Positions 17,831 through 27,026 of a DNA stretch of 64,000 nucleotides are shown piece after piece. The first letter of the stretch is position 1; each line of letters opens with the position of its first letter. The DNA comes from Acidobacteriota bacterium (GTDB lineage: Bacteria; Acidobacteriota; Terriglobia; Acidiferrales; UBA7541), in the NCBI GenBank assembly GCA_013289665.1, contig JABCZN010000010.1:96843-160842 (forward strand). The letters run 5' to 3'. The notes beneath the pieces were generated by a model, which had not been told where the DNA came from, searched no databases, and worked only from the letters and a program-made list of their open reading frames with translations. The translations under genes and the position numbers were made by a program.

Positions 17831-20773
17831 ATGAAAAAGAACCGCAAAACCATCGCTGTGGCCGGGTTGGTGTTGTGCCTGCTGGCTGGCAGAGCTTGGA
17901 CGGCGCGCGCGGCGAATGAGGAAGCAAATCCCGTCGCCGCCGCGGACGAGCGAATTCTGAGCGAGATTCGCGAGCACAGCGAGTTGATGGAGAATCTTGA
18001 GTATTTGTCGGATGAGATCGGGCCGCGGCTGACGGGTTCGCCGCAACTGAAGCGGGCCAACGACTGGACCGCGGAGATGTTCAAGAAGTACGGGCTGACA
18101 CGCGTGCATCTGGAGGCATACAGCATTCCTCATGCGTGGGAGCGCGGGAAAGCGACTGCACGAATCATCGCTCCGGCGGAACACCCGCTCGCGATTGCTT
18201 CCGCGGCGTGGGCGCCGGGCACCAGGGGCAAGGTGCATGGTCCGGTGGTTTACTTTGACGCGAAGAAACCCGAGGATTACGAAAAATTTAAAGGGAAACT
18301 GAAGGGCGCGATCGTGATCTTCCAGGAGCCGAGGCCGCTTTCGCCGCCGAAGCCCGTGGATCAGAACGCGGAGATATATCACCCGCTCGAGGAACCGCCG
18401 CCACCGGCGGGCCAGCCGGGGCTTCCGGATCCTTATGAAAAGTACCTGGAAACGGCGAAGGTGCGGGCCGAGTTTCTTTTGCGGGAGGGAGTGGTGGCTG
18501 TTTTGCGCGATGCGGGGAAGCCGCATGGGCTGCTGAACATGACCGACGGCACAACGGAACCATTTCAGATGGGTACGCTGCCGACGGCGTTCATCACCGG
18601 CGAAGGCTACCGAATGATTTACCGGATGCTGAAGAAGGGCCCGGTGGAGCTTGAGTTGGAGATTTCGAACTCGCTGTCGAAAAAGCCGGTGGAGGTTTAC
18701 AACACGATCGCAGAGATTCGCGGGACGGAAAAGCCGGACGAGGTGGTGATTCTTGGAGCGCATCTCGATTCCTGGGACCTGGGCACGGGGAGCACGGACA
18801 ATGGAACGGGTTCGATGGCAGTGCTCGAAGCGGCACGGACGCTGGCGAAGCTTGACTTGAAGCCGAAGCGGACGATCCGGTTCATTCTCTTTACCGGAGA
18901 AGAGCAAGGGCTGATTGGCTCGAAGGAGTACGTGAGAGCGCACAAGAGCGAGCTTGGAACAATTTCTGGGGCGCTCGTTCACGACAGCGGTACGGGGCGG
19001 GTTCTCTCGATCGGGTTGCACGACAACTATCAGGATCGGCAGATTGTGGACCAGGTGATCGCCCCGCTGGGCGAATTGAAGATGCTGGAGCCTACAACAG
19101 CCCGGGAATATGGGACGGACAGTTTGTCTTTTGACGAAGTGGGAGTGCCGGGTTTTTGGTGCGCGCAGGAGATTGCCGAATATTCAAAGACGCACCACAG
19201 CCAGTCGGATACCTTCGACAAGGTCTGGAAGGACGATATCAACCAGGGCGCGCAGGTGCTGGCGGCATGGGCGTATGGCACGGCGCAGTTGCCGGAAATG
19301 TTGCCGCGGCGGCCGGTGCCGCCGGTTCGGCCGGCTGAGGCGAGGCTGGAGAAGCCGAAAGCGGATCCAATTGTTGAGATGGACAAGAAAATTATCGAAC
19401 AGGTGAAAGCCGACGCGGGGCAGTTGAAAGCGGACCTGACGTTTCTGACTACGCAGGTTGGGCCGCGGCTAACCGGGTCGCCGCAACTCGATCGAGCCAG
19501 CCACTGGACGCAGGAACAGTTCAAATCATCGGGACTGGAGAATGCGCACCTGGAAAGCTGGACGATCGCGAACAGCTGGACGCGCGGGCCGGCCATCGGA
19601 CGGATTGTTTCGCCGGCCGTGCATGAACTGACGCTGGCTGGCGCGGGTTGGTCGCCCTCGACAAATGGGACCATCAAGGGAGAAGTGGTTGGAGTGGATC
19701 TGGAGAAGACGGAAGACCTGGAGAAATACAAAGGAAAGCTGGGCGGGAAGATCGTGATTGTGACGCGGCCGCGGGAGATGGAGCCGCCTACTAACCCGAT
19801 CCTGACGGTGGCTGGCGAATCCACGATTCCGCTGAATCATCCGAAGAGGGAAGGCAATCGTGACAACAGGGCTTACATGCAGATACGCGCGGCGCTGACG
19901 AAGATGATGACGGAGGAAAAGGCGCTGGCGATGCTTTCGGGCTCGGAGAAGATGTATGGGCTGATGAACATGTCTACCGCTTCCCGGGAATACCAGCCTG
20001 CGGCATTTCCGTCGGCGTATCTGGAGCGCGAGGATTATTTGCAGATCTGGCGGTTGCTGGATGCGGGGACGCCGGTAGAACTGGAACTGAATGTCGAAGC
20101 TTCCTTCAGCGGCAAACCGGTGGAGGTGTACAACACGGTGGCGGAAATTCGCGGGACGGAGAAGCCGGACGAAGTGGTGATTCTGGGGGCGCATCTGGAT
20201 TCGTGGGATCTGGGCACCGGTGCGACGGACAACGGAACGGGGTCGATGGCGGTGCTCGAGGCGGCGCGGGCTTTGCAGAAGCTCGGAGTGAAGCCGAAGC
20301 GGACGATCCGGTTTGTGCTGTTCACGGGCGAGGAGCAGGGACTGAATGGGTCGAAGGCGTACGTGCAGGCGCACCAAGAAGAACTAGCGAAGATATCGGG
20401 CGTGCTGGTGCATGATACGGGCACGGGGAAGGTGCTGACGATCGGATTGATGGGGAATTACAACGTGCGCGAGACCATTGACCGCGTGCTGTATCCGATG
20501 TCGGAGCCGCTGGGAATCATGGAACCCTCGCTGCGCAGCGAAGGAGGGTCGGACCATGTGCCGTTCGACACGGCTGGAGTGCCGGGTTTCTGGTGCGTGC
20601 AGGAAGTGGCCGACTACGACAAGATGCATCACTCGCAGGCAGATGTGCTGGACCACGTGCGCTGGGATGATTTGACGGAAGGCGCGCAGGTACTGGCGGT
20701 GTTCGCTTATAACGTGGCAGAGTTGCCGGAATTGCTGCCGCGGAAGCCGGCGAAGAGGGAAGAAGCAAAGTAG
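17831..20773 (+). CDS. Exported double-module M28 aminopeptidase/carboxypeptidase
   Basis: The 980-aa protein is two full M28 (PGCP-like) peptidases in tandem behind one signal peptide (MKKNRKTIAVAGLVLCLLAG). Module 1 spans about 40-500 and module 2 about 520-970. Each begins with GPRLTGSPQL and has an inserted PA-type lid, then the zinc set. Module 1: H in GAHLDSWD near 310, D in STDNGTG, GEEQG near 356, HDSGTG, and final HH near 455. Module 2: the same at about 787, 799, 833, 861 and 932. All ligands are present in both. The modules are nearly identical in DNA around GTEKPDEVVILGAHLDSWDL, which points to recent duplication or gene conversion. Single-module relatives are about 460-550 aa. 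Confidence 0.9.
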   Translation: MKKNRKTIAVAGLVLCLLAGRAWTARAANEEANPVAAADERILSEIREHSELMENLEYLSDEIGPRLTGSPQLKRANDWTAEMFKKYGLTRVHLEAYSIPHAWERGKATARIIAPAEHPLAIASAAWAPGTRGKVHGPVVYFDAKKPEDYEKFKGKLKGAIVIFQEPRPLSPPKPVDQNAEIYHPLEEPPPPAGQPGLPDPYEKYLETAKVRAEFLLREGVVAVLRDAGKPHGLLNMTDGTTEPFQMGTLPTAFITGEGYRMIYRMLKKGPVELELEISNSLSKKPVEVYNTIAEIRGTEKPDEVVILGAHLDSWDLGTGSTDNGTGSMAVLEAARTLAKLDLKPKRTIRFILFTGEEQGLIGSKEYVRAHKSELGTISGALVHDSGTGRVLSIGLHDNYQDRQIVDQVIAPLGELKMLEPTTAREYGTDSLSFDEVGVPGFWCAQEIAEYSKTHHSQSDTFDKVWKDDINQGAQVLAAWAYGTAQLPEMLPRRPVPPVRPAEARLEKPKADPIVEMDKKIIEQVKADAGQLKADLTFLTTQVGPRLTGSPQLDRASHWTQEQFKSSGLENAHLESWTIANSWTRGPAIGRIVSPAVHELTLAGAGWSPSTNGTIKGEVVGVDLEKTEDLEKYKGKLGGKIVIVTRPREMEPPTNPILTVAGESTIPLNHPKREGNRDNRAYMQIRAALTKMMTEEKALAMLSGSEKMYGLMNMSTASREYQPAAFPSAYLEREDYLQIWRLLDAGTPVELELNVEASFSGKPVEVYNTVAEIRGTEKPDEVVILGAHLDSWDLGTGATDNGTGSMAVLEAARALQKLGVKPKRTIRFVLFTGEEQGLNGSKAYVQAHQEELAKISGVLVHDTGTGKVLTIGLMGNYNVRETIDRVLYPMSEPLGIMEPSLRSEGGSDHVPFDTAGVPGFWCVQEVADYDKMHHSQADVLDHVRWDDLTEGAQVLAVFAYNVAELPELLPRKPAKREEAK

Positions 20774-20816
20774 GGAAGTATAGATGTAACGAAGTAGAAG
20801 GAGAAAAGAAGGGGCC

Positions 20817-21266
20817 ATGCGAGCGGTGGTGCAGCGCGTGAGCCGCGCAAAGGTGACGGTCGGGGGGCAAGTCACGGGAGAAATCGGGCCGGGGCTCGTG
20901 ATCCTGCTTGGGGTTGGAAAGGAAGACAGTTCGCAGGTGGCGGCGGCGATGGCGGAGAAGGTGGCCAACCTGCGGATTTTCGAGGACGAGCAGGGGAAGA
21001 TGAACCGTTCGCTTTTGGATGTGAAGGGAAGCGCGCTGGTGGTTTCGCAGTTTACTTTATACGGTGACGCGCGGGGACAGAGGCGGCCGAGTTATATTGC
21101 GGCGGCGCCGCCGGAGCCGGCGAAGAGGCTGTATGAGGAGTTTTCTGGAGCCCTTCAGAAGCTCGGAATTTTGGTGGGTAAAGGGATATTTCAGGCCATG
21201 ATGTCGGTGGAGCTGGTGAATGAAGGCCCGGTCACAATCCTCATCGATTCGGACAAAACGTTTTAA
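20817..21266 (+). CDS. dtd: D-aminoacyl-tRNA deacylase
   Basis: The 149-aa homodimeric enzyme removes D-amino acids, and glycine from tRNA-Ala, from charged tRNAs in the cytosol. [15 protein letters not shown] opens the fold. SQFTLYGD is the conserved specificity motif, and NEGPVT near residue 137 contains the cis Gly-Pro dipeptide that excludes L-amino acids. The length is standard. AAGGAG-like bases precede ATG 20817. The next gene's frame overlaps its end by 47 bp, suggesting an operon with the repair-like protein and the acetyltransferase. Confidence 0.96.
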   Translation: MRAVVQRVSRAKVTVGGQVTGEIGPGLVILLGVGKEDSSQVAAAMAEKVANLRIFEDEQGKMNRSLLDVKGSALVVSQFTLYGDARGQRRPSYIAAAPPEPAKRLYEEFSGALQKLGILVGKGIFQAMMSVELVNEGPVTILIDSDKTF

Positions 21267-21978
21267 GAAGAACGAGGGGCGGAGCGCGCGTGGGGAGTGG
21301 AACGTTGGACGCGTCACGGGCGAGCTTCGACGGCTTGGCACGAAGCGCAATGTGGAAGGAATGGCGCGTTATGGAATTCGCGCCGCGAAGGTCTTCGGCG
21401 TTTCCAAACCAAAACTGGATGCTTTAGCCCGGAAGATCGGGAAGAACCACGCCCTGGGGCTGGAGCTGTGGTCCACAGGAATCCAAGAAGCGAAGATTCT
21501 GGCAGGGCTCGTCAGTGAAGCGGAGAAGGTCACGGCCCGGCAGATGGAGATGTGGGTGCGTGATTTTGACAATTGGGACAGTTGCGATGGGACGTGCTGC
21601 CACCTGTTTGTATTCGCGAAGTCTGCATGGCCGAAAGCGTTTCTGTGGACTGAACGTAAGGCCGAATTTCAGAAGCGGGGTGGATTCGCGCTGGCGGCGT
21701 ATCTGGCGTATCGAGACAAAACGGCGGGAGATGCGAATTATCTGCGTTTTTTGCGGGTGGTGGAGCGCGAAGCCGGAGACGAGAGGAATTTCGTGCGCAA
21801 GGCCGTGAACTGGGCACTGCGCAATATTGGCAAGCGGAACCTCAGATTGAATCGCGCAGCGATTTCCGCGGCGCGGCGGATCCGGCGGAAGGATTCGCGC
21901 GCGGCGCGGTGGATTGCGGCGGACGCTCTACGCGAGTTAGAAGGCGAAGCGGTGCAGGCGCGGGTGCGCGGAAAGTAG
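21220..21978 (+). CDS. AlkD-like DNA alkylation repair protein
   Basis: This helical HEAT-like protein of up to 252 aa resembles the AlkC/AlkD superfamily. Signature pieces are MARYGI, a [20 protein letters not shown] helix pair, [12 protein letters not shown] with the conserved Trp-Asp near 110, and [14 protein letters not shown]. Family members find alkylated bases and excise or bind them. The first residues before [11 protein letters not shown] have no family likeness. The ATG at 21220 lies inside dtd, and the next ATG (21361) would cut the first helix, so the true start is uncertain, possibly a rare codon near 21300. It is co-directional with dtd and the GNAT gene. Confidence 0.75.
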   Translation: MKARSQSSSIRTKRFKKNEGRSARGEWNVGRVTGELRRLGTKRNVEGMARYGIRAAKVFGVSKPKLDALARKIGKNHALGLELWSTGIQEAKILAGLVSEAEKVTARQMEMWVRDFDNWDSCDGTCCHLFVFAKSAWPKAFLWTERKAEFQKRGGFALAAYLAYRDKTAGDANYLRFLRVVEREAGDERNFVRKAVNWALRNIGKRNLRLNRAAISAARRIRRKDSRAARWIAADALRELEGEAVQARVRGK

Positions 21979-21986
21979 GGACGGGA

Positions 21987-22439
21987 ATGATGGCGCCATT
22001 CGAGACCGATATTGGTGTGCGGCGAGCGCGGTCAACTGATGCGGCGCGGATTGCGGCGCTTTCCGGGCAGCTCGGATATCCGACTTCAGAAAAGCAGATG
22101 AAAGCGCGTCTTGCGGAGGCGCTTAAAGATAAGGACGGGGCGTGTTTTGTTGCTGAGTTGCGGGAAGGCGGGCTGCTCGGGTGGATTCACGTGAGCACCA
22201 CGCCGCTGCTCGAAGTGGAACGCCGGGCGGAGGTGAACGGGCTGGTGGTTGAGGAAAAGGCGCGGAGCCGCGGGGCCGGGGCGGTGCTGCTCTTGGCGGC
22301 GGAAAAGTGGGCTCGCGGGAAGCGATGCAGGAGCATGTCGGTGCGGTCGAATGTGCTGCGGGAGAGGGCGCACGGGTTTTACTTGCGGAATGGGTATGAG
22401 CATTACAAGACGCAGAAGGCGTTCCAGAAAGGGTTGTGA
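21987..22439 (+). CDS. GNAT family N-acetyltransferase
   Basis: The 150-aa acetyl-CoA-dependent transferase has an unknown acceptor. The N-terminal RRARSTDAARIAALSGQLGY is the usual first helix. The central strands include GWIHVSTTPLLEVERRAEV and the acetyl-CoA loop follows (EEKARSRGAGAVLLLAAEKW; the Q/RxxGxG/A site is RSRGAG). RERAHGFYLRNGYEHYKT is the conserved C-terminal element with catalytic-type Tyr. ATG 21987 is preceded by AGGGACGGGA and starts 8 bp after the AlkD-like gene. A longer frame from 21909 would overlap it. Confidence 0.9.
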   Translation: MMAPFETDIGVRRARSTDAARIAALSGQLGYPTSEKQMKARLAEALKDKDGACFVAELREGGLLGWIHVSTTPLLEVERRAEVNGLVVEEKARSRGAGAVLLLAAEKWARGKRCRSMSVRSNVLRERAHGFYLRNGYEHYKTQKAFQKGL

Positions 22440-22735
22440 GGGGTATTGCACCAACTGTCGTGCCGGCAAGTCTCGATCTCAAGCGCGGAATTGTGCTTGC
22501 CGGAGACGTTGAGGTCCCTCGGGGCGCATACGGCGCGCTCCTCAGGATGACAAGCTGCGGATGAGTTGGGTGGCAGATGCGGCGGAATGCGTGGCCACCG
22601 GCAGGTGGCCGCTACGAGGGGAAAACAGGAAAGAGCGGGCGTAAAAGACGAGCGTCGCATTTAAGCAGGGAAGCGAAATGGGAACCGGGGCAGCTGCGAC
22701 TGGTAAAATGTATCGTGATACGATAGACTTGTGTC
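22440..22735. repeat. Intergenic region with GGTGGCC hairpin
   Basis: GGCCACC (22593-22599), GGCA, GGTGGCC (22604-22610) form a perfect 7-bp stem followed by GCTACGAGGGG. This is the clearest member of a family of short GC hairpins with a GGCCGCTAC core scattered in this window. Related sequence is at about 6851, 10207, 13165 and 37959. No gene is visible in the gap. Confidence 0.5.
22711..22725. promoter_or_regulatory. Palindromic operator before the MarR gene
   Basis: TATCGTGATACGATA holds perfect TATCGT/ACGATA arms around GAT. It ends 10 bp before the ATG at 22736. TAAAAT at 22704-22709 could be the -10 box, in which case the mRNA begins at or within the operator and may be nearly leaderless. 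This site probably autorepresses the MarR-ClC operon. Confidence 0.55.
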
Positions 22736-23203
22736 ATGGCCGCACGGATTACCGATGGGGAATATCACGCACTTTCAGAGCTTCGTTACCTGATACGACG
22801 CTTCCTGCAGGAAGGCGACGAGACCGCGCGCCAGGCAGGGCTTGAACCGCAGCAATACCTTTTGCTGCTGGCAATTCGCGGGCTCGAGCCCGGACAAGAG
22901 GCCAGCATCCGCGCGATCGCAGAACGCCTGGCCCTCCGTCATCACAGCACAGTCGAACTGATTGACCGTATGGAAGCGCACGGTTTTGTGAAACGCACGC
23001 GAGGGAGGGAAGACCGGCGCCAGGTGCTGGTTTCGCTGCAACCCCGCGGGGAGAAACTGCTGGAAAAAGTCGTTGTCCAACGCCTTGTGGAGTTGCGGTC
23101 TCATGGCCATGCACTGGTCGAGTCGATCGGGAAGCTACTAGAATCGCGGACAATGAGCGGTCGCCCGAAGAAGCGGAAAGGACGCGCCACCAGAGCGCGT
23201 TGA
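22736..23203 (+). CDS. MarR family transcriptional regulator
   Basis: The 155-aa winged-helix dimer has the MarR layout: an N-terminal dimer helix (YHALSELRYLIRRFLQ), recognition region ASIRAIAERLALRHHSTVEL and wing VKRTRGREDRRQVLVSLQPRG. The C-terminal helix ends in a basic tail (RPKKRKGRATRAR). No ribosome site precedes the ATG, in keeping with a short or absent leader. It is followed after 21 bp by two ClC channel genes on the same strand, so it probably controls ion or acid-stress transport. The ligand is unknown. Confidence 0.88.
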   Translation: MAARITDGEYHALSELRYLIRRFLQEGDETARQAGLEPQQYLLLLAIRGLEPGQEASIRAIAERLALRHHSTVELIDRMEAHGFVKRTRGREDRRQVLVSLQPRGEKLLEKVVVQRLVELRSHGHALVESIGKLLESRTMSGRPKKRKGRATRAR

Positions 23204-23224
23204 TCACCCCAGAGAGGAACACCG

Positions 23225-25069
23225 TTGATTCAAGAGGAGAAAGTAAACAGCGATCCGCGCCCCGCGCGCAGCGCAACGAAACGCAACGAAGAACTCGGCG
23301 ACTTTACCACCACCCTGCGCGTCATTCCGATTTCTCTGCTTGCAATGTTTATCGGAGTCCTGTGCGCTTTCGTGGCTCTGGCCCTGTTGCGGCTGATCGG
23401 GCTGTTCACAAACCTTTTCTATTTCGGGCGCTGGAGCACGGAGATGGTTTCACCGGCAGGGAACCACCTGGGATATTGGAGCGTGCTGGTTCCGATTGGC
23501 GGGGCGCTGATTATTGGCGTGATGGCGCGGTTTGGCTCCGAGCGCATCCGGGGGCATGGAATTCCGGAGGCGATTGAAGCGATTTTGATGAACGGCAGCC
23601 GGGTCGAACCGAAGGTGGCGCTTTTGAAGCCACTTTCCTCGGCGATTTCCATCGGGTCGGGCGGCCCTTTTGGCGCGGAAGGCCCGATCATCATGACGGG
23701 CGGCGCATTCGGATCGATGATTGCGCAACTGTTTCATCTGACGAGCGCAGAGCGGAAGACGCTGCTCGTGGCGGGCGCGGCGGGTGGAATGGCGGCAACA
23801 TTTGCTGCACCGGTGGCCTCGGTGCTGCTGGCGGTCGAGCTGCTGCTGTTTGAATGGAAGCCGCGGAGCCTGGTGCCGGTGGCGCTGGCGTGCGCAGTTG
23901 CCGCGATCGCGCGGCGGTACCTTCTGGGATTTGGGCCGCTGTTTCCCGTGCCGGCGCATCCTCTGTTTATCGGACCCAAGGCGCTGCTGGGCTGCGCACT
24001 GGTCGGACTGCTGGCCGGAGGGTTGTCGGCCCTGCTGACGCTTTCTGTTTATGCGGCGGAGGACGCCTTCCAGCATTTGAAGATTCACTGGATGTGGTGG
24101 CCGGCGATTGGCGGGTTGGCGATTGGTGTTGGCGGACTGATTTTTCCGCAGGCGTTGGGCGTGGGATACGACACGATTGGCGCGCTGTTAGCGGGCAGCG
24201 TCACCACAAAAGTGATTTTGGGAGTGCTGCTCGTGAAATGGTTTATCTGGGCGGTATCGCTGGGCTCAGGGACTTCCGGCGGCGTGCTGGCCCCGCTGCT
24301 GATGATGGGAGGGGCACTGGGCGGCCTCGAAGCGATGTTTTTGCCCAATGAAGGCGCGGGATTCTGGCCGCTCGTCAGCATGGGAGCGATTCTTGGCGGC
24401 ACGATGCGCTCGCCGTTTACGAGCATCGTGTTCGCATTTGAGCTGACGCATGACGCGAACGTGTTTCTGCCGTTGCTTGTTGCTAGCATGATTGCGCATG
24501 GATTTACGGTGCTGACGCTGAAGCGATCAATCCTGACGGAGAAAGTGGCGCGCCGCGGGTTTCACTTGAGCCGCGAGTACGCAGTCGATCCGTTAGAGTT
24601 ACTGTATGTGCGGGAAGTGATGCGCGAGGACACGTTGAGCGTTCCGTCGTCTGCGTTGTTGCGAGACGTATTGGGCTCGCCTCAGTTCCTGCGCTGGCAG
24701 TTGCAGCGATTGCTGCCGGTGGTGGATTCCGAGGGGCGGCTTAGAGGAGTGCTGACCTCCGGGGATCTGCACAAATGGCGGGAGTCGCGCGATGAGAACC
24801 TGCTGGCGCGGCCGCTGATTGAGGTTGCGCGCCGGGAGAGCGTGAATGCCGATCCGGATGAGCCGCTGCGGATTGTTGTCAATCGCATGGCGGAGAACGG
24901 GGTTACGCGGTTGCCGGTGGTAGACGGGGAAACGCAGAAATTGTTTGGATTAGTGACGCTCGAGGATCTGCTGAAGGCACGGACACGGCATGTGGAAGAG
25001 GAGCGCCACCGTGAACAGGTGATTCGTTTGGCGTATCCGGACGCACTCAAAGGATTCGGTCCGAAGTAG
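23225..25069 (+). CDS. ClC family chloride channel/antiporter with CBS domains (first copy)
   Basis: This 614-aa inner-membrane protein has about ten hydrophobic helices followed by two CBS domains (about 460-600) that usually sense adenine nucleotides. Selectivity motifs are altered: GHGIPEA where GSGIPE is classical (Ser to His), GAEGPI for GREGP with the gating Glu kept, and GTSGGVLAP for GxFxP. Retention of the Glu fits H+-coupled exchange. The start is TTG 23225 after GAGAGGAACACC; no nearer ATG preserves the N terminus. Loss of the anion-coordinating Ser hints at different selectivity from the second copy, but this is inference. Confidence 0.9.
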   Translation: MIQEEKVNSDPRPARSATKRNEELGDFTTTLRVIPISLLAMFIGVLCAFVALALLRLIGLFTNLFYFGRWSTEMVSPAGNHLGYWSVLVPIGGALIIGVMARFGSERIRGHGIPEAIEAILMNGSRVEPKVALLKPLSSAISIGSGGPFGAEGPIIMTGGAFGSMIAQLFHLTSAERKTLLVAGAAGGMAATFAAPVASVLLAVELLLFEWKPRSLVPVALACAVAAIARRYLLGFGPLFPVPAHPLFIGPKALLGCALVGLLAGGLSALLTLSVYAAEDAFQHLKIHWMWWPAIGGLAIGVGGLIFPQALGVGYDTIGALLAGSVTTKVILGVLLVKWFIWAVSLGSGTSGGVLAPLLMMGGALGGLEAMFLPNEGAGFWPLVSMGAILGGTMRSPFTSIVFAFELTHDANVFLPLLVASMIAHGFTVLTLKRSILTEKVARRGFHLSREYAVDPLELLYVREVMREDTLSVPSSALLRDVLGSPQFLRWQLQRLLPVVDSEGRLRGVLTSGDLHKWRESRDENLLARPLIEVARRESVNADPDEPLRIVVNRMAENGVTRLPVVDGETQKLFGLVTLEDLLKARTRHVEEERHREQVIRLAYPDALKGFGPK

Positions 25070-25080
25070 GATTCCTGAAC

Positions 25081-26820
25081 ATGACCAGTGACCTGACCCC
25101 AGCGCAACCCGAGTGGCGGAATACTGCCATTTTGAAGTGGAGAGCATTTCTGGATGACCGTGAGGACCAGGTGTTCCTCGTGCTCACGCTGCTGATTGGC
25201 GCTCTGGTTGGGCTGATTGTTGTGGCGTTTATCGAGATCACCGGGCGCTTTGGCGCACGGCTCTATCCACCGGATGCGGCGGCGTGGCGGAGGTTTCTGG
25301 TGCCCGTTGCCGGTTCGCTCTTGATGGGGTATTTGCTGTACAGATATTTTCCGGATGCGCGGGGCAGCGGCGTTCCACAGACGAAGGCGGCGCTTTATGC
25401 GCGGGGCGGATACATCAGCCTTTCTACGGTGGTGGGGAAATTTTTCTGCACGTCGGTGACGCTGGCGAGTGGAATTCCTCTGGGGCGCGAAGGGCCGGCC
25501 GTCCAGGTAGGCGGGGGAATTGCCTCGGTCTTGGGGCGGACGCTTGGGTTGAGGCCGGAGAAGGTGAAGGCGTTGCTGCCTGTTGGGGCGGCGGCTGCGG
25601 TTGCCGCCGCGTTTAATACGCCGCTGGCGGCGGTGCTGTTTGCGCTGGAAGAAGTTGTCGGCGATCTGCACGCGCCAGTGCTCGGGTCGGTGGTGCTTGC
25701 TTCGGCCACAAGCTGGGGCGTTTTGCGGTTGCTGCTCGGCAACGAGCCGCTGTTTCAAGTGCCGCAGTATCAGTTGGTGACCTCATGGGAACTGATTGCA
25801 TACGGGATTCTTGGCATCGCGGGTGGGGTCGTATCCGCAGCGTTCTCACAATTGCTGCTGCGGCTGCGGGCTTGGTTCAAGCGTCAGCCGGCGCTGACGG
25901 TATGGTTTCAGCCGGTGGCCGGAGGTCTGGTTGTTGGCTTGATGGGTTGTTTTGTGCCGTCGGTGATGGGCGTGGGCTACCAGTATGTTGGGGATGTGCT
26001 GAACGACAGCCTGACGCTGAAATTGATGCTAACGCTGCTGGTGCTGAAGCTGGTGGCGACGGCGGTCAGCTACGCTTCGGGAAACGCGGGAGGAATTTTT
26101 GGCCCTAGCCTGTTTCTCGGGGCGATGCTGGGCGGGGCGGTCGGAAGTGTGGCGCAACATTTTTTCCCGAGCCATGTCGCTTCACCGGGGGCTTACGCGC
26201 TCGTGGGGATGGGGACGGCGTTTGCGGGAATTATTCGCGCGCCGATGACCTCGGTGGTTATGATTTTTGAGATTACCCGGGATTACTCGGTGATTGTGCC
26301 GCTGATGCTTTCAAACCTGGTGAGCTATTTCATTGCCTCGCGGCTGCAGAAGGAGCCGATTTACGAAGTGCTGGCGGAACAAGATGGCATTCACCTGCCG
26401 AAGTTTGGGAGCCGGCAGCAGACGCGGCGGCAGGTGAATCAGATTCTGCGGCCGGCGGGGCAGGTGTTGAGCGGGGGAGAAACGGTGGGACGCGCGCTAG
26501 AACTGGCGAGGAGTACGGAACTGCGTACGTGGATTGTTTCAGATCCGCGGGGAGTACTCGGACTGCTCACCCGAGAGCAGTTGGAGAGCGCAGGGGAGAA
26601 GGGGAACCTGGACGCGTCGGTCAGCACACTGTTAAAGGCGGAAGAGTTTCCGCACGTGCACGCCGACCATTCGCTGGACGAGGTGTTGGAGCGCATGGGA
26701 GCGTTTCGTGTGGATGTCTTGCCGGTGGTAAGCCGGGCGAATGTGCGCCAACTGCTGGGAGTGGTGCGGCTGAAGGATGTGCTCGAAGCGTATGGCGTTG
26801 CGGTGAAAGCGCAAATTTAG
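25081..26820 (+). CDS. ClC family chloride channel/antiporter with CBS domains (second copy)
   Basis: This 579-aa membrane protein starts 11 bp after the first ClC. It keeps classical filter sequences: GSGVPQ, GREGPAVQVG with gating Glu, and GGIFGPSL. Helices run to about residue 420. A degenerate CBS pair follows (about 440-575). The two ClCs are paralogues with clearly different filters, so they may work as separate homodimers with different anion preference. The stop overlaps by 3 bases the end of a decayed antitoxin gene on the opposite strand. Confidence 0.92.
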   Translation: MTSDLTPAQPEWRNTAILKWRAFLDDREDQVFLVLTLLIGALVGLIVVAFIEITGRFGARLYPPDAAAWRRFLVPVAGSLLMGYLLYRYFPDARGSGVPQTKAALYARGGYISLSTVVGKFFCTSVTLASGIPLGREGPAVQVGGGIASVLGRTLGLRPEKVKALLPVGAAAAVAAAFNTPLAAVLFALEEVVGDLHAPVLGSVVLASATSWGVLRLLLGNEPLFQVPQYQLVTSWELIAYGILGIAGGVVSAAFSQLLLRLRAWFKRQPALTVWFQPVAGGLVVGLMGCFVPSVMGVGYQYVGDVLNDSLTLKLMLTLLVLKLVATAVSYASGNAGGIFGPSLFLGAMLGGAVGSVAQHFFPSHVASPGAYALVGMGTAFAGIIRAPMTSVVMIFEITRDYSVIVPLMLSNLVSYFIASRLQKEPIYEVLAEQDGIHLPKFGSRQQTRRQVNQILRPAGQVLSGGETVGRALELARSTELRTWIVSDPRGVLGLLTREQLESAGEKGNLDASVSTLLKAEEFPHVHADHSLDEVLERMGAFRVDVLPVVSRANVRQLLGVVRLKDVLEAYGVAVKAQI

Positions 26821-27019
26821 GAAGCGGTGGTTCTTCTTCGTTCTTTGGCTAACGCGATGCACTCGGAGATGGGGCCGCGCACCTGCTCTGCGCCTTGAAG
26901 TACTGCAATGGGCCGCGCGTCATTCTAGACGATAACCTTCGCGCCCGCCCTCGCACTATCAGCGCAGCAAAGTCGCTCGCCGCTTTTGCCTCGGAGATGT
27001 GGATCACATCCTTAGCCAT
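26817..27019 (-). pseudogene. Decayed Phd/YefM-type antitoxin
   Basis: From ATG at 27019 the minus strand reads MAKDVIHISEAKAASDFAAL then IVR and loses frame. Two bases later the expected sequence resumes in another frame: AGAKVIV, an in-frame TAG, then NDARPIAVLQGAEQVRGPIS and on to TAA at 26817. So there is one indel plus one stop (probably GAG to TAG, E to stop) in an otherwise complete antitoxin of about 65 codons. No toxin gene follows, because the ClC gene converges here. A small KGG-like gene lies 7 bp upstream on the same strand. Confidence 0.72.
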
Positions 27020-27026
27020 GTGATGC

